A stretch of DNA of 64,000 nt, taken from positions 62,001-126,000 of the forward strand of contig NZ_JAWDKB010000004.1 in assembly GCF_032714495.1 (NCBI RefSeq), given 5' to 3'. The stretch is from Methanorbis rubei. GTDB lineage: Archaea; Halobacteriota; Methanomicrobia; Methanomicrobiales; Methanocorpusculaceae. Below, in pieces: positions 33,332-43,302 of this stretch; positions within the stretch are counted from its first letter, which is position 1; each line of letters begins with the position of its first letter. A program made the translations under genes and the position numbers. Under the pieces are notes generated by a model. The model searched no databases. It was not told the DNA's origin and saw nothing but the letters and a program-made list of their open reading frames with translations.

Positions 33332-35104
33332 ATGACAGAAGAACACTTCCGGACCCCGATCGTCTGCGTGCTCGGGCACGTAGACCACGGGAAAACATCG
33401 CTTCTGGATAGGATTCGCGGCTCGCGTGTTACCGCAGGCGAAGCTGGGGCCATCACCCAGCATATCGGTGCAACCCTGATACCGATCGACTCCATCCAGA
33501 AAATAAGCGGTGACTTGGGAAAGATGAAGACCACCGTCCCGGGCCTTCTCTTCATTGACACACCGGGACACCACGCATTCACCACGCTTCGTGCCCGCGG
33601 CGGAGCACTTGCCGACATCGCAATTCTCGTGGTTGACGTGAATGAGGGATTCAAACAGCAGACGATCGAAGCACTACAGATTCTTCGAAACTGCAAAACC
33701 CCGTTCATCATTGCCGCAACAAAAATCGACCGCATCCCGGGCTGGCGGCCGCAGCAGAACGCAGGATTCCTGAAATCATACAAAAGCCAGAACGAACGCG
33801 CCCAGACCGAGTGTGAAAACCGCGTCTACGAACTCGTCGGCAAACTCTCCGATCTCGGCTTCAACTCCGAACGGTTCGACCGCGTGAGTGACTTCCAGCG
33901 AAACCTTGTGATCGTTCCGGTCAGCAGTATGACCGGAGAAGGCATCGGTGATCTGCTGATGGTCATGATCGGTCTCGCCCAGCGCTTCTTAACTGACGGC
34001 CTCAAGATGACGGTCGAAGGGCCGGGCGTCGGCACTGTCCTTGAAGTGAAAGAAGAAAAAGGCCTTGGAACCACTTTGGATGTCATCCTCTATGACGGCA
34101 TCATCAACCTCGGCGATGAAATAGCCGTTGCCGGAGCTGATGGTCCCATCGCCACCAAAGTGCGGGCACTTCTCCAGCCGCGGCCGATGAAGGAGATCCT
34201 CATCGAAGACCGGTTTGAACGCGTCAAGTCCGTGACTGCCGCAGCCGGAGTCAAAATAACTGCGCCGAATCTGGAGACCGTCATTGCCGGCTCTCCCCTT
34301 CGGGTCATCCGCGATGATCGCGACGCAGTGCTTGCAAAAATCGATCAGGAGATGCAGGAGATCAATGTCAAACTCTCCGAAGTCGGTATCACGGTTCGCG
34401 CCGACACGATCGGAGCCCTTGAAGCCCTCTCCAAAGAGCTGGAAGGAAAGAACATCCCAATCATGCGCGCCGAAGTGGGGCCGGTCAGCCGTCATGACCT
34501 GATTGAGATCAGCGTGATGAAGGATGAGTTCTACAAAACCGTGCTCTGCTTCAATGTCCCTCTCCTCTCAGACGCAGAGGCAATGATCCGCGACGGTGAG
34601 GTGGATGTCAAGGTCTTTTCTAACCGCGTCATCTACAAACTCATCGACGAGTACATCGCATGGCGCGACGAACTTACCCGTGCGCGTGAGGCAAAACAGT
34701 TTGAGACCGTTGTGCTTCCTGCAAAGTTCTCGATTCTTCCCGGCTGCGTATTCCGCCAGAGCGGCCCTGCGGTTGTCGGCGTGCGGATTTTGGGAGGAAT
34801 TCTCCGGCCGCATGTCAATGTCTCGACGCGCGAAGGCAAGGTTGTCGGTGAGATCAAACAGATCAAACTGAACAAAGAAAGCATTCAGGAAGCAAAGGAA
34901 GGGGCAGAAGTTGCGATCTCCATTGACGGTGTTATCATCGGGCGGCAAATCGATGTCGGAGAGACGCTTTACGTTGCCGTTCCCGAGCGGCATGTGAAGG
35001 TTTTAGAGACTGAAATGTACTCCCATTTAAACCCGGGTACCAAAGAGGCTCTTGAGGAGTATGCCAATATTTTCCGCAAGACCGAGTACTTCTGGGGGAA
35101 GTAG
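33332..35104 (+). CDS. infB: Translation initiation factor aIF5B
   Basis: aIF5B is a GTPase that joins the ribosomal subunits at initiation. The start MTEEHFRTPIV gives 590 residues, close to the archaeal norm, and is preceded by AGGGAAAAGA. GTPase motifs are GHVDHGKTS at residues 15-23, DTPGHHAF (switch II) and TKIDRIPGW. Domain II and the aIF5B-specific C-terminal parts follow, including EVDVKVFSNRVIYKLIDEY. The next gene is rps6e, 71 bp downstream, a typical archaeal neighbourhood for translation genes. Confidence 0.96.
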   Translation: MTEEHFRTPIVCVLGHVDHGKTSLLDRIRGSRVTAGEAGAITQHIGATLIPIDSIQKISGDLGKMKTTVPGLLFIDTPGHHAFTTLRARGGALADIAILVVDVNEGFKQQTIEALQILRNCKTPFIIAATKIDRIPGWRPQQNAGFLKSYKSQNERAQTECENRVYELVGKLSDLGFNSERFDRVSDFQRNLVIVPVSSMTGEGIGDLLMVMIGLAQRFLTDGLKMTVEGPGVGTVLEVKEEKGLGTTLDVILYDGIINLGDEIAVAGADGPIATKVRALLQPRPMKEILIEDRFERVKSVTAAAGVKITAPNLETVIAGSPLRVIRDDRDAVLAKIDQEMQEINVKLSEVGITVRADTIGALEALSKELEGKNIPIMRAEVGPVSRHDLIEISVMKDEFYKTVLCFNVPLLSDAEAMIRDGEVDVKVFSNRVIYKLIDEYIAWRDELTRAREAKQFETVVLPAKFSILPGCVFRQSGPAVVGVRILGGILRPHVNVSTREGKVVGEIKQIKLNKESIQEAKEGAEVAISIDGVIIGRQIDVGETLYVAVPERHVKVLETEMYSHLNPGTKEALEEYANIFRKTEYFWGK

Positions 35105-35175
35105 TATTAATGGGGAGAGACTAACTATATGGGTACTTCGGCATCCTATTGATATCGAGGAGATGTGCTAATACA

Positions 35176-35574
35176 ATGGTAGACTTTAAGGTCGTACTGT
35201 CAGACCCGAAATCCGGTCTTTCGTACAAAATAGATGCCACGGGCGCAGCAGCAGGTGCACTTCTGGGAAAGAAGATCGGCACTGAAGTTGACGGCGCTCC
35301 GTTTGGTATGAACGGTTACAAGATTACAATCACCGGCGGATCCGATAAAACCGGAATTCCGGCACGCGCTGACCTTCCAGGCAACGGCAAGAGACACCTT
35401 CTCTTATCCGATGGATTTGGTTTCCACGCAACCCACAACGGTGAGAGAAGAAGAAAGACCCAGCGCGGCAACGAGATCGCAGCTGACTTCGTTCAGGTAA
35501 ATGCCAAAATCTCCACCTACGGCGAAAAGCCGGTCGCAGAGATCTTTGCATCGGCAGAAGCCGCAGCAGAGTAA
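35176..35574 (+). CDS. rps6e: Ribosomal protein S6e
   Basis: The 132-residue protein (start MVDFKVVLSDPKSG) matches archaeal S6e: VVLSDPKSGLSYKIDATG at the N-terminus, IGTEVDGAPFGMNGYKITITGGSDKTG, and RRRKTQRGNEIAADFVQVN, a basic rRNA-contacting segment. It follows aIF5B and may be cotranscribed. The protein is part of the small ribosomal subunit. Confidence 0.96.
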   Translation: MVDFKVVLSDPKSGLSYKIDATGAAAGALLGKKIGTEVDGAPFGMNGYKITITGGSDKTGIPARADLPGNGKRHLLLSDGFGFHATHNGERRRKTQRGNEIAADFVQVNAKISTYGEKPVAEIFASAEAAAE

Positions 35575-35636
35575 ATCTCTCATCAATACTTTTTCTCTTC
35601 TTCAAAATTTCTCAAAAAAAGTTATTGTTTCTGAAT

Positions 35637-36107
35637 CTACACCGTCTCTTTTAGAGCCGGCAAGTATGCATCGTACGCGACGCGGTATTTTTTTGCCAGA
35701 AGAACCATGGCAGCCTGCGGCAGCAGAAGATTGTCGAAATGTCGATTGATCTCCTGAAGTTCAGCAGCGAGATCTTTTTTGTTTTTGCCGGTCGCATTCA
35801 CAATGTCATCGAAGAGTGCTTCGACCGGATCTTTTTCCGCCTCGGTTGCAGAAAAGATCTCATCACCCGGCCGAAATCCCAAAGGAATCGTGACGTCTGC
35901 AAGCGTGCCGGTAAAGCGGTAGCTCGCTTCCGAGCCGTCTTTATTCAGGAGGTTGCGTTTTTCCGCGATATCGATCAGCTTTTTTGCCTGATCCTGACTC
36001 ATCCACCGTTTGTCCTGCACATAGTAGAACACCAGCTCCATCTTGGTGAGCTTCTCTTTTCTTCCATGTTTGAATGGTGCGGCGATAGTGGTTTCCAGCT
36101 CGTTCAC
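35637..36107 (-). CDS. DUF2240 family protein
   Basis: The 156-residue archaeal protein resembles DUF2240, a family of unknown function, with the segment WMSQDQAKKLIDIAEKRNLL and FRPGDEIFSAT. It is soluble and Lys/Glu-rich. Its start overlaps the stop of the upstream unknown gene as ATGA, so the two form a small operon convergent with rps6e. No function is assigned. Confidence 0.7.
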   Translation of the reverse strand: MNELETTIAAPFKHGRKEKLTKMELVFYYVQDKRWMSQDQAKKLIDIAEKRNLLNKDGSEASYRFTGTLADVTIPLGFRPGDEIFSATEAEKDPVEALFDDIVNATGKNKKDLAAELQEINRHFDNLLLPQAAMVLLAKKYRVAYDAYLPALKETV

Positions 36108-36526
36108 GAAAGAGCCTCAAGAATCATCTTCTTCATGTCCATTGAGTCGAACCCTTCAATCGACGGGGACTTGGTGATGAAGACCTCTGTTCTGTCGCCT
36201 TTCTCAATTGTCCGGATCATAAATCGGTGATCATTTAACGGCACATTGCCGGACGCCTTGAGCACGGTGTCGGTGAGGATGACGACAATGTCAGCAGCAT
36301 CGGTTGCAATTTTGCTCATCTGAGAGCCTTGTTCAATCTTTTCAAATCCAAGCCGGTCATTCGCGAGCAAAACGCTGATCTCCCGCTTGATAGGTCCGCG
36401 CTCTGTCCGGAAGTTGTCCTGCCGTCCGGCAAGGGACTCTACCGCATTCAGAAATACCGGAAAGTGAACGTCTGCTTCGAACTCAAGATCGCAGCGGTTG
36501 GGGAACTGATAGGACACTCTTCTCAT
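36104..36526 (-). CDS. Conserved archaeal protein of unknown function
   Basis: The 140-residue soluble protein begins MRRVSYQFPNRCDLEFEADV and ends in FDSMDMKKMILEAL. No motif or family was recognised. The segment AADIVVILTDTVLKA is a hydrophobic beta strand and the remainder is of mixed charge. It is translationally coupled to the DUF2240 gene and lies between rps8e and that gene on the same strand. Codon use looks like its neighbours. Confidence 0.65.
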   Translation of the reverse strand: MRRVSYQFPNRCDLEFEADVHFPVFLNAVESLAGRQDNFRTERGPIKREISVLLANDRLGFEKIEQGSQMSKIATDAADIVVILTDTVLKASGNVPLNDHRFMIRTIEKGDRTEVFITKSPSIEGFDSMDMKKMILEALS

Positions 36527-36611
36527 GTATCAGATATTGGCATCTGCTACGGATAAGTATATTCTGCTGTGAAACCGGCGAAGCACCGGGAAAAGAAAAA
36601 AAATATTATGG

Positions 36612-36989
36612 TTATTCAAGCAGGACTGCGTTGATAACGCCGTCCTGACCTGGGCGGCTGACGATGCGGGCTTTACCGAGATCGGTGATGATGATTGCGC
36701 CCTTGGTCATCAGACTTCTACGAACATAGTTCGGGTTTGCTGCATTCTCTGCCACAGAAGTGATCTTTGCCTTCTGGACTTTTCCGGTCTTCTTGTCGCT
36801 GACGTTGGCGAACTCACAGCGGAGTGCGCGAACTTTCGTGTTGCCGCCAGTAACTCTGATGGTCTTTACGCGGGTTACCCCAACGATGGTGTCTGCCGGG
36901 GATCTGCCGATCTCGAACCGTTTCTTGCCACGGTTTGCGTGGTAGCGGCCGCCGGTAGACTTTCTAACGGATCTTCCTTGCCAAAGCAT
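36612..36989 (-). CDS. rps8e: Ribosomal protein S8e
   Basis: The 125-residue protein matches archaeal S8e: QGRSVRKSTGGRYHANRGKKRFEIGRSP at the N-terminus, TIRVTGGNTKVRALR in the middle, and NPNYVRRSLMTKGAIIITDLG near the end. It belongs to the small ribosomal subunit. It is monocistronic, with hypB starting over 700 bp upstream on the same strand. Confidence 0.96.
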   Translation of the reverse strand: MLWQGRSVRKSTGGRYHANRGKKRFEIGRSPADTIVGVTRVKTIRVTGGNTKVRALRCEFANVSDKKTGKVQKAKITSVAENAANPNYVRRSLMTKGAIIITDLGKARIVSRPGQDGVINAVLLE

Positions 36990-37102
36990 GAATTAATTAT
37001 CTCCTATAATGTGTTTCTCTGAACGAATGTCTGGAAGTGTCCAGACATCTCAGTCTTTTACAGAGTCCTATATGTGTTGGTTCTCCGAATATTTAAAATC
37101 CT

Positions 37103-37750
37103 TTAGGCAAGGATCGCGTCGACGACTTCTTTGACACCTTCACCTTTTCTGAGATTGGTTTTGATGATGATCATCTCAGGGTTGTAGCGTTTGATGTCGT
37201 TTATCATGCGTTCGACATTACAGCCGACCGCTTCTGCGAGATCGACTTTGTTGATGACCGCAATCTGGCAGTCGCGGAACATCATAGGATGTTTGTTGAC
37301 TACGTCGTCACCTTCGGTGGTGGAGATAACGACGATGCGTTTCTCTGCGCCAAGCTTGAAGTCGGTCGGGCAGACCATGTTGCCGACGTTTTCGATTAAG
37401 ACGACATCGATTCCATGCAGGTCAAGGTGGTCAAGTGCGTGGTGAACGAGATGCGCGTCAAGGTGGCATTCTTTTCCGGTGTTTGCATTGAATGCCGGAA
37501 TGCCGGTCTTGACGATTCTCTGGAAGTCGTCGTCTCCGTAAACATCGCCTGCAATTGCTGCGGCATTGAGGTTGCGGCGTTTGAGTTCAGGAACTACCTG
37601 TTCGACAAGAGAGGTTTTGCCAGAGCCAATAGCTCCAAGAAGATCAAATGCGCGAACGCCGTGCGCCTTGAAATGTTCTGCGTTATGTTCCGCAAGACGG
37701 TTGTTTGCGCCGTAAATCTCGGCTTCCATGTGAACATCCACGTGATGCAT
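37103..37750 (-). CDS. hypB: Hydrogenase maturation GTPase HypB
   Basis: HypB delivers nickel to NiFe hydrogenases. The 215-residue protein has the P-loop GAIGSGKTS at residues 39-47, the nickel-site stretch GKECHLDAHLVHHAL, LIENVGNMVCP, and VINKVDLAEAVG. An N-terminal His-rich tail is only weakly present (MHHVDVHM). A Met at residue 8 is an alternative start. No hypA or other hyp gene is beside it, and no hydrogenase gene is in the window. Confidence 0.95.
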   Translation of the reverse strand: MHHVDVHMEAEIYGANNRLAEHNAEHFKAHGVRAFDLLGAIGSGKTSLVEQVVPELKRRNLNAAAIAGDVYGDDDFQRIVKTGIPAFNANTGKECHLDAHLVHHALDHLDLHGIDVVLIENVGNMVCPTDFKLGAEKRIVVISTTEGDDVVNKHPMMFRDCQIAVINKVDLAEAVGCNVERMINDIKRYNPEMIIIKTNLRKGEGVKEVVDAILA

Positions 37751-37976
37751 AATCGTAGTATTGGTGTGCGTCTGGTTTATAGATGCACTATTTTTATTCT
37801 GCGTATGAGTGCGTCATACCGAAAACAAGAAAAATATGTTTTTGGTCGAGTTGTGCTGACACAAAGTAATCTTATGAAAACAATGTGTAAAGTTATATTA
37901 ACATAAACGATCCATTATGTTATGTCAGAAAAATTCTGACACCCCAATAGACACACGATAAAGGAGAAACGTCATT

Positions 37977-38330
37977 ATGAACACTCTGGCAAAAATTACT
38001 GCGGTTCTGTTTGCACTGACATTGCTGGTCATGCCGATAGCAGCAGTCGAAACAGAGGGGGAACACGGCATTTTCGTCGTGTCTACCGACGCAGACCACC
38101 CTATTGCATATTTGAAATACATTCCACTCGATGAGCATGAAAAAATCCCCGAACACATGGAACTTCGCCCCTACTTCCGGGACAGTGATCCTGAGTTCGT
38201 GGTCATTGATGCTGAAGATCGTCCAACCGATGAAAATATGATCATGACCGAAATGACTACGCTTCGGCCAAGCACTGTTTCAGACAACACTGCTGCATCG
38301 GTAACGTACGAGTATGCGGCAATTCCGTAA
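37977..38330 (+). CDS. Small exported protein of unknown function
   Basis: The 117-residue product has a signal peptide (MNTLAKITAVLFALTLLVMP, cleavage likely after AAA/V) and a short acidic mature part of about 94 residues without Cys or a C-terminal anchor. A strong AAGGAGAAA ribosome site lies 9 bp upstream, and a TTATATTAA box lies about 85 bp before the start. No family was recognised. It lies between hypB and the SRP19 gene, on the strand of the latter. Confidence 0.6.
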   Translation: MNTLAKITAVLFALTLLVMPIAAVETEGEHGIFVVSTDADHPIAYLKYIPLDEHEKIPEHMELRPYFRDSDPEFVVIDAEDRPTDENMIMTEMTTLRPSTVSDNTAASVTYEYAAIP

Positions 38331-38409
38331 ACGAAAATATCAATATCCAATTTTTTTCAGGGCCCCGCCAATTACCTTATAGATCTTCACGCCAAACAGT
38401 ACTCCATCC

Positions 38410-38682
38410 ATGGCGATTCGTTTTCTCTACCCCTGTTATTTCAACGCAGGACTGACCCGCGCTCAAGGCAGACGCGTGGCAAAGACTCTTGCCGTAGCCT
38501 CACCGAACCTTGCCCAGGTTGCGCGTGCGGTCAAACAATGCAGTGTAACTGTTCTTGACGAAGAACGCGATATCATGCATCCTGCCCACTGGTTCTCCCG
38601 GGAAGGCAGGCTGCGGGTTGAGTATGAGGGAAGCAAAGAGGAACTTCTCCAGAAAGTTGCACACAAACTGAGCGGGAACTAA
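38410..38682 (+). CDS. srp19: Signal recognition particle 19 kDa protein
   Basis: SRP19 binds the SRP RNA and primes SRP54 loading for membrane protein targeting. The 90-residue protein shows the family pattern LYPCYFNAGLTRAQGRRVAK at the N-terminus and DIMHPAHWFSREGRLRVE after it. The PHP-domain gene starts 8 bp after the stop and is probably cotranscribed. Confidence 0.93.
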   Translation: MAIRFLYPCYFNAGLTRAQGRRVAKTLAVASPNLAQVARAVKQCSVTVLDEERDIMHPAHWFSREGRLRVEYEGSKEELLQKVAHKLSGN

Positions 38683-38689
38683 CACCATC

Positions 38690-39334
38690 ATGTACGATTT
38701 CCACTGCCACACCACCATGAGCGACGGAGAGCTTCTGCCAACCGAACTTCTTCGGAGACTTTCTGTTCTCGGCTATACTGAAGTTGCCATCTCGGATCAT
38801 GCGGACTTCTCCAATGTCAAAGCACTGCTTTCTGCGCAGGCAGCGGTAAAAAAATCCGCAGAACTTTATGGTCTCTGTCTTTACTCAGGCATTGAGATTA
38901 CGCATGTGCCACCAGAACAGATCGATGAACTGGCAGGATATGCGAAAGTGCTTGGGGCAGAGATTGTGGTGGTACATGGCGAGACGGTTTCTGAACCGGT
39001 AGCTCCGGGAACTAATATGGCAGCACTCTCCAGCAGTTATGTGGACATCCTCGCACACCCTGGCCTCATCACCGAAGAAGAGGCCAGACTTGCCGCACGG
39101 AACAATATATTTCTGGAAATTACTGCGCGGGGCGGACACAACCGAACAAACGGTCATGTGGTGTCCGAAGCCCGTCGCGCGGGCGCATCTCTTGTCGTCG
39201 AGTCTGATGCCCATGGTCCGGACGATCTGTTGAGTGAATCGGTGAAGTATCTTGTTGCGCGGGGGGCCGGGATGAGTGAGGAAGAGGCCAGAGCGGTTCT
39301 TTCCCTTTCGGCAAATGAAGTCAGAAATATCTGA
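38690..39334 (+). CDS. PHP-domain phosphoesterase
   Basis: The 214-residue protein has the four PHP metal motifs: DFHCHTTMSDGE at residues 3-14, SDHADF near residue 36, GIEITHV near residue 64, and HPGL and ESDAHGPDDL further on. PHP enzymes hydrolyse phosphoesters at a tri-metal site; some are histidinol phosphatases. The position next to SRP19 and Gar1 gives no hint of substrate. It starts 8 bp after the SRP19 stop. Confidence 0.85.
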   Translation: MYDFHCHTTMSDGELLPTELLRRLSVLGYTEVAISDHADFSNVKALLSAQAAVKKSAELYGLCLYSGIEITHVPPEQIDELAGYAKVLGAEIVVVHGETVSEPVAPGTNMAALSSSYVDILAHPGLITEEEARLAARNNIFLEITARGGHNRTNGHVVSEARRAGASLVVESDAHGPDDLLSESVKYLVARGAGMSEEEARAVLSLSANEVRNI

Positions 39335-39450
39335 CTCTATTTTACTATTCTGGAATAAGTTTATATGGGTCTCGCTCATCATAATATATTGCATATATAT
39401 TCTGTGGTTTGAATCTGCGATATATGCGGTATGATATTCGAGGCTGATTT

Positions 39451-39770
39451 GTGAAGTTTGCAGGAAGTGTTACAGCAGTACTTGGTCGACGACTGTTAGT
39501 TGTCAGAAGTGATGCGGGCCAGCTTCCTCCTCTCTACACCGGGGTCGCCGATGCAAAAAATCGCCCTGTTGGTAGAATTGTAGATCTTTATGGAAGTGTT
39601 TCACGCCCATATCTTACCGTTCTGTGCAATGAAGGTGTTTGTACAGGTATTGGGGATGATCTTTACGTGATCCCCGAGTCAAAACCAGAAATGCCAGGGA
39701 AAAAACATCATCATGCGTCCGGACGCACGGGGGCGGACAATAACCGCCGCCCGAAGACCGGGGGTTCAAT

Positions 39771-39795
<25 letters not shown>
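39451..39795 (+). CDS. gar1: H/ACA RNA-protein component Gar1
   Basis: Gar1 is a core protein of H/ACA RNPs, which carry out pseudouridylation of rRNA. The start is GTG; the 114-residue product has the six-stranded core (residues 1-75, [35 protein letters not shown]) and a basic tail. The last 25 bp overlap the TFB gene in another frame. An AT-rich palindrome GCATATAT/ATATATGC lies about 30-60 bp upstream. The Gar1-TFB pairing is typical of archaea, from memory. Confidence 0.9.
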
Positions 39796-40790
<995 letters not shown>

Positions 40791-40822
40791 TCGGGATTAA
40801 CTTCCCAACAATACTTTTTATC

Positions 40823-40894
40823 GGGCTCGTATATCAGGGGTAGATAGCTACGTTCGCAACGTAGATGCCGCGGGTTCAAATCCCGCCGGGTCCA
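40823..40894 (+). tRNA. tRNA-Ala (CGC)
   Basis: The acceptor is GGGCTCG against CGGGTCC with the G3-U70 wobble that marks tRNA-Ala. The anticodon stem CTACG/CGTAG encloses TTCGCAA (anticodon CGC at 40855-40857), and the T arm is GCGGG-TTCAAAT-CCCGC. Discriminator is A; no CCA is encoded. It starts 33 bp after the tfb stop. Confidence 0.95.
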
Positions 40895-40918
40895 TTTTTG
40901 TTTATTTCATTTTCTGTG

Positions 40919-41300
40919 ATGTGGTTTTGCTTGGAGTAACCACGGATCACACAGAAATTTACGGAGCTTTACGGAAAAAATGCACGGAGAATGCCTGCGG
41001 CGCCGGATTCGCATGCCTTCGGCCTGCTCACCGCTTTGCGGGAATGCACGGAAGACCTAAGGAGGTTGGAAACTTTCTGATTCTACAAAAAATTTAGTTC
41101 GTTTTTTTGGAGGAGATGTTGGGCGAAGATGATTTTTGTGTGATCAAAGACTCAGACTTCCTTATTTTTCCGTGCATTCCCGCAAAGCGGTGAGCAGGCC
41201 GAAGGCATGCGAATCCGGCGCCGCAGGCATTCTCCGTGCATTTTTTCCGTGAAACTCTGTGTGCTCCGTGCATTCCGTGGTTACTCCAAACGAGACCAAA
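40919..41300. repeat. Large inverted-repeat element with about 129-bp arms
   Basis: The left arm (about 40924-41052) and right arm (about 41168-41296) are imperfect reverse complements with ends TTGGAGTAACCACGG and CCGTGGTTACTCCAA. They hold CACGGAA blocks and the palindromic GCATGCCTTCGGCCTGCTCA segment. The 115-bp centre has no gene. The element fills most of the 446-bp gap between tRNA-Ala and the symporter gene. Confidence 0.85.
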
Positions 41301-41340
41301 GACACAAAAAAAGAAAAATGAAATTGGTTGAAAAATATTT

Positions 41341-43023
41341 CTACTCTTCTTCCGCTGCATTGATCTCTGCGATATGTCTACGGACAGCAATAGTATCTGC
41401 TGAAAGAGGAAGATCCTCCCACTTAACCAGGTCACCATCGACATCACAGAGAGCAACCGGTGGGTCGGACTTCTGAGTCAGGAATGCCGTCACCAGCATT
41501 GCAATACCACTCATTGCCCAGGGCACGAAGGTCTGAATACCGATCCAGAGATTGTCCTGCGGCTCGATTGCAATCTGGCCGAAGTAAATCGACTGGGCAA
41601 TAATACAGCCGATCACACCAATAAATCCGACAACAATCGACGCGATCGCAGACGATGCATTACATCTCTTCCAGAAGAGAGCGCCTATCAGTGCCCAGAA
41701 CATGCAGTTGAAGAGAATCGTAAACGAGAAGATCATCATCCAGTACAAACTATCGATTACGAAACTGAAGAACACACAGAATATGCCTATCACCAGCACC
41801 AGCAAACGGGTAAGTCGAAGAACCTGCAACGAGGTCGTTGCATATTTGGAGAGCGAACCATGCAGCATCAGTGTAGAGATTGCCGCTGACGCTGCAAAGA
41901 TCGTGGAACTTGAGGTTGACATAATCGCCGCAAGAAGCGAGCCGATAAACACTGCCATCAGAAGAACACCGATCATGCCCATCACGCTTGGATCAAACAG
42001 CTTCTCCGCAAGAACCAAGAGAACATAGTTTCCATCCTCTGCAAGAACGTCTGCCATGGGAGCACCCGAAGCAGTTGTCGCTCCCTGCGAGACCATCACG
42101 ATTGCAATCAAGGCGATCAGCATCGAAAAAAATCCTGCAATTGCATACATTCCTGAGCCGATAAGAAGACCCTGCTGTGCGGATTTAGTGTCGCGAGCAC
42201 AGAGAACGCGCTGCGTCAGCTCAACCGAGGCAAGATATCCAAATCCCATTCCCGAAAGGCCTGCAATCCAGGTGAAGATACCGAGAGGATCAACCGTGAA
42301 TCCGGTACTCACTGCGCCTGCCCCGTCATTGGGGAACAAATTCCAGAAATTGTACGGCGTTGCAGCATTCAAGGCCTCAAGTCCTCCGACAAAGATGATT
42401 CCGGTCGGAATCAGGATGATCAGTCCAAGCATAATCATCACTGCCTGAATGTTGTCGGTGTAGACGACCGCAAGCATTCCGCCAAGATAGGTGTACAATA
42501 CCACAATGAGTCCTGAGATGATCGCACAGATGAGAGGATCAAAGTCCAGAAACAGTTTGAAGATGGTGGTCAGGGCGACGATGTTTGCCGCGGTCCAGGT
42601 TATCATGGAAGGGATGCACATCAGCGTGGCAACAGTTGCGCCTCGCTTGCCAAACCGCAGACGATACATCTCGCTTAAGGATGCGATCTTGAGTTTTCGA
42701 AGAATCGCACAGAAGAAGACCGCCATCAAGACAAGCGTCAGACAGGTTGCCCAGGGGTCTGCGATGGTGGATACTACGTATCCTGTATATGCGGTTCCCG
42801 CAGCTCCAAGAAGTACGCCGCCGCACCAGTTGGTAGAAAAAACTGTTCCGCCGACCATTAAGGGGCCGACACCTTTGCTTGCGACCAGATAATCTGCTGC
42901 ACTTTTATCTGCGCCTTTCCGCTGTACAAAGTATCCGATGGCAATCATCGATGCCATGTAAATGACGACAATTATCAGTACGAGATTGTCGATAAAGAAC
43001 TGACTTACCTGCTCTAAACCCAT
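41341..43023 (-). CDS. Sodium:solute symporter family protein
   Basis: The 560-residue protein (start MGLEQVSQFFIDN) has about 13 hydrophobic helices and the SSS pattern, including FSTNWCGGVLLGAAG and GYLASVELTQRVLCARDTKSA. These carriers bring in amino acids, vitamins or organic acids with Na+. An 18-residue upstream extension is possible but unlikely. The substrate is unknown. The C-terminal 40 residues are hydrophilic (DPPVALCDVDGDLVKWEDLP). It is not in an operon; the lipoprotein gene lies well upstream on the same strand. Confidence 0.9.
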   Translation of the reverse strand: MGLEQVSQFFIDNLVLIIVVIYMASMIAIGYFVQRKGADKSAADYLVASKGVGPLMVGGTVFSTNWCGGVLLGAAGTAYTGYVVSTIADPWATCLTLVLMAVFFCAILRKLKIASLSEMYRLRFGKRGATVATLMCIPSMITWTAANIVALTTIFKLFLDFDPLICAIISGLIVVLYTYLGGMLAVVYTDNIQAVMIMLGLIILIPTGIIFVGGLEALNAATPYNFWNLFPNDGAGAVSTGFTVDPLGIFTWIAGLSGMGFGYLASVELTQRVLCARDTKSAQQGLLIGSGMYAIAGFFSMLIALIAIVMVSQGATTASGAPMADVLAEDGNYVLLVLAEKLFDPSVMGMIGVLLMAVFIGSLLAAIMSTSSSTIFAASAAISTLMLHGSLSKYATTSLQVLRLTRLLVLVIGIFCVFFSFVIDSLYWMMIFSFTILFNCMFWALIGALFWKRCNASSAIASIVVGFIGVIGCIIAQSIYFGQIAIEPQDNLWIGIQTFVPWAMSGIAMLVTAFLTQKSDPPVALCDVDGDLVKWEDLPLSADTIAVRRHIAEINAAEEE

Positions 43024-43246
43024 AGACCACACTCCAGATTTGATGGGAAAATATATTGGATAAACGCCTGCTGCCACCCCCGTGACATCACACGTGTTAT
43101 ACTAACTTTGTTGCCCTCGTAATTTCTTAAAGGTGTCTCCTGCATTGTGTCTGATACTCTGTGGTCTGTGAAACATCCGGCCCGGAATTTTTTCTGGAAA
43201 AAATGTATTTGTTTCGTCACAAAATTTTTTTGAAAATTATTTTTTG

Positions 43247-43284
43247 AAAAAAATATTTTTTTTATCGGCAGATATCTTCTGCCG
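43247..43284 (-). terminator. Hairpin plus U tract after the FKBP-like lipoprotein gene
   Basis: CGGCAGA (43266-43272) and TCTGCCG (43278-43284) form a perfect 7-bp stem with a 5-nt loop, 19 bp past the gene stop on the minus strand. Seven U (43253 down to 43247) follow shortly after the stem. Confidence 0.6.
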
Positions 43285-43302
43285 CGCAGATATCTCCGGG
43301 TC

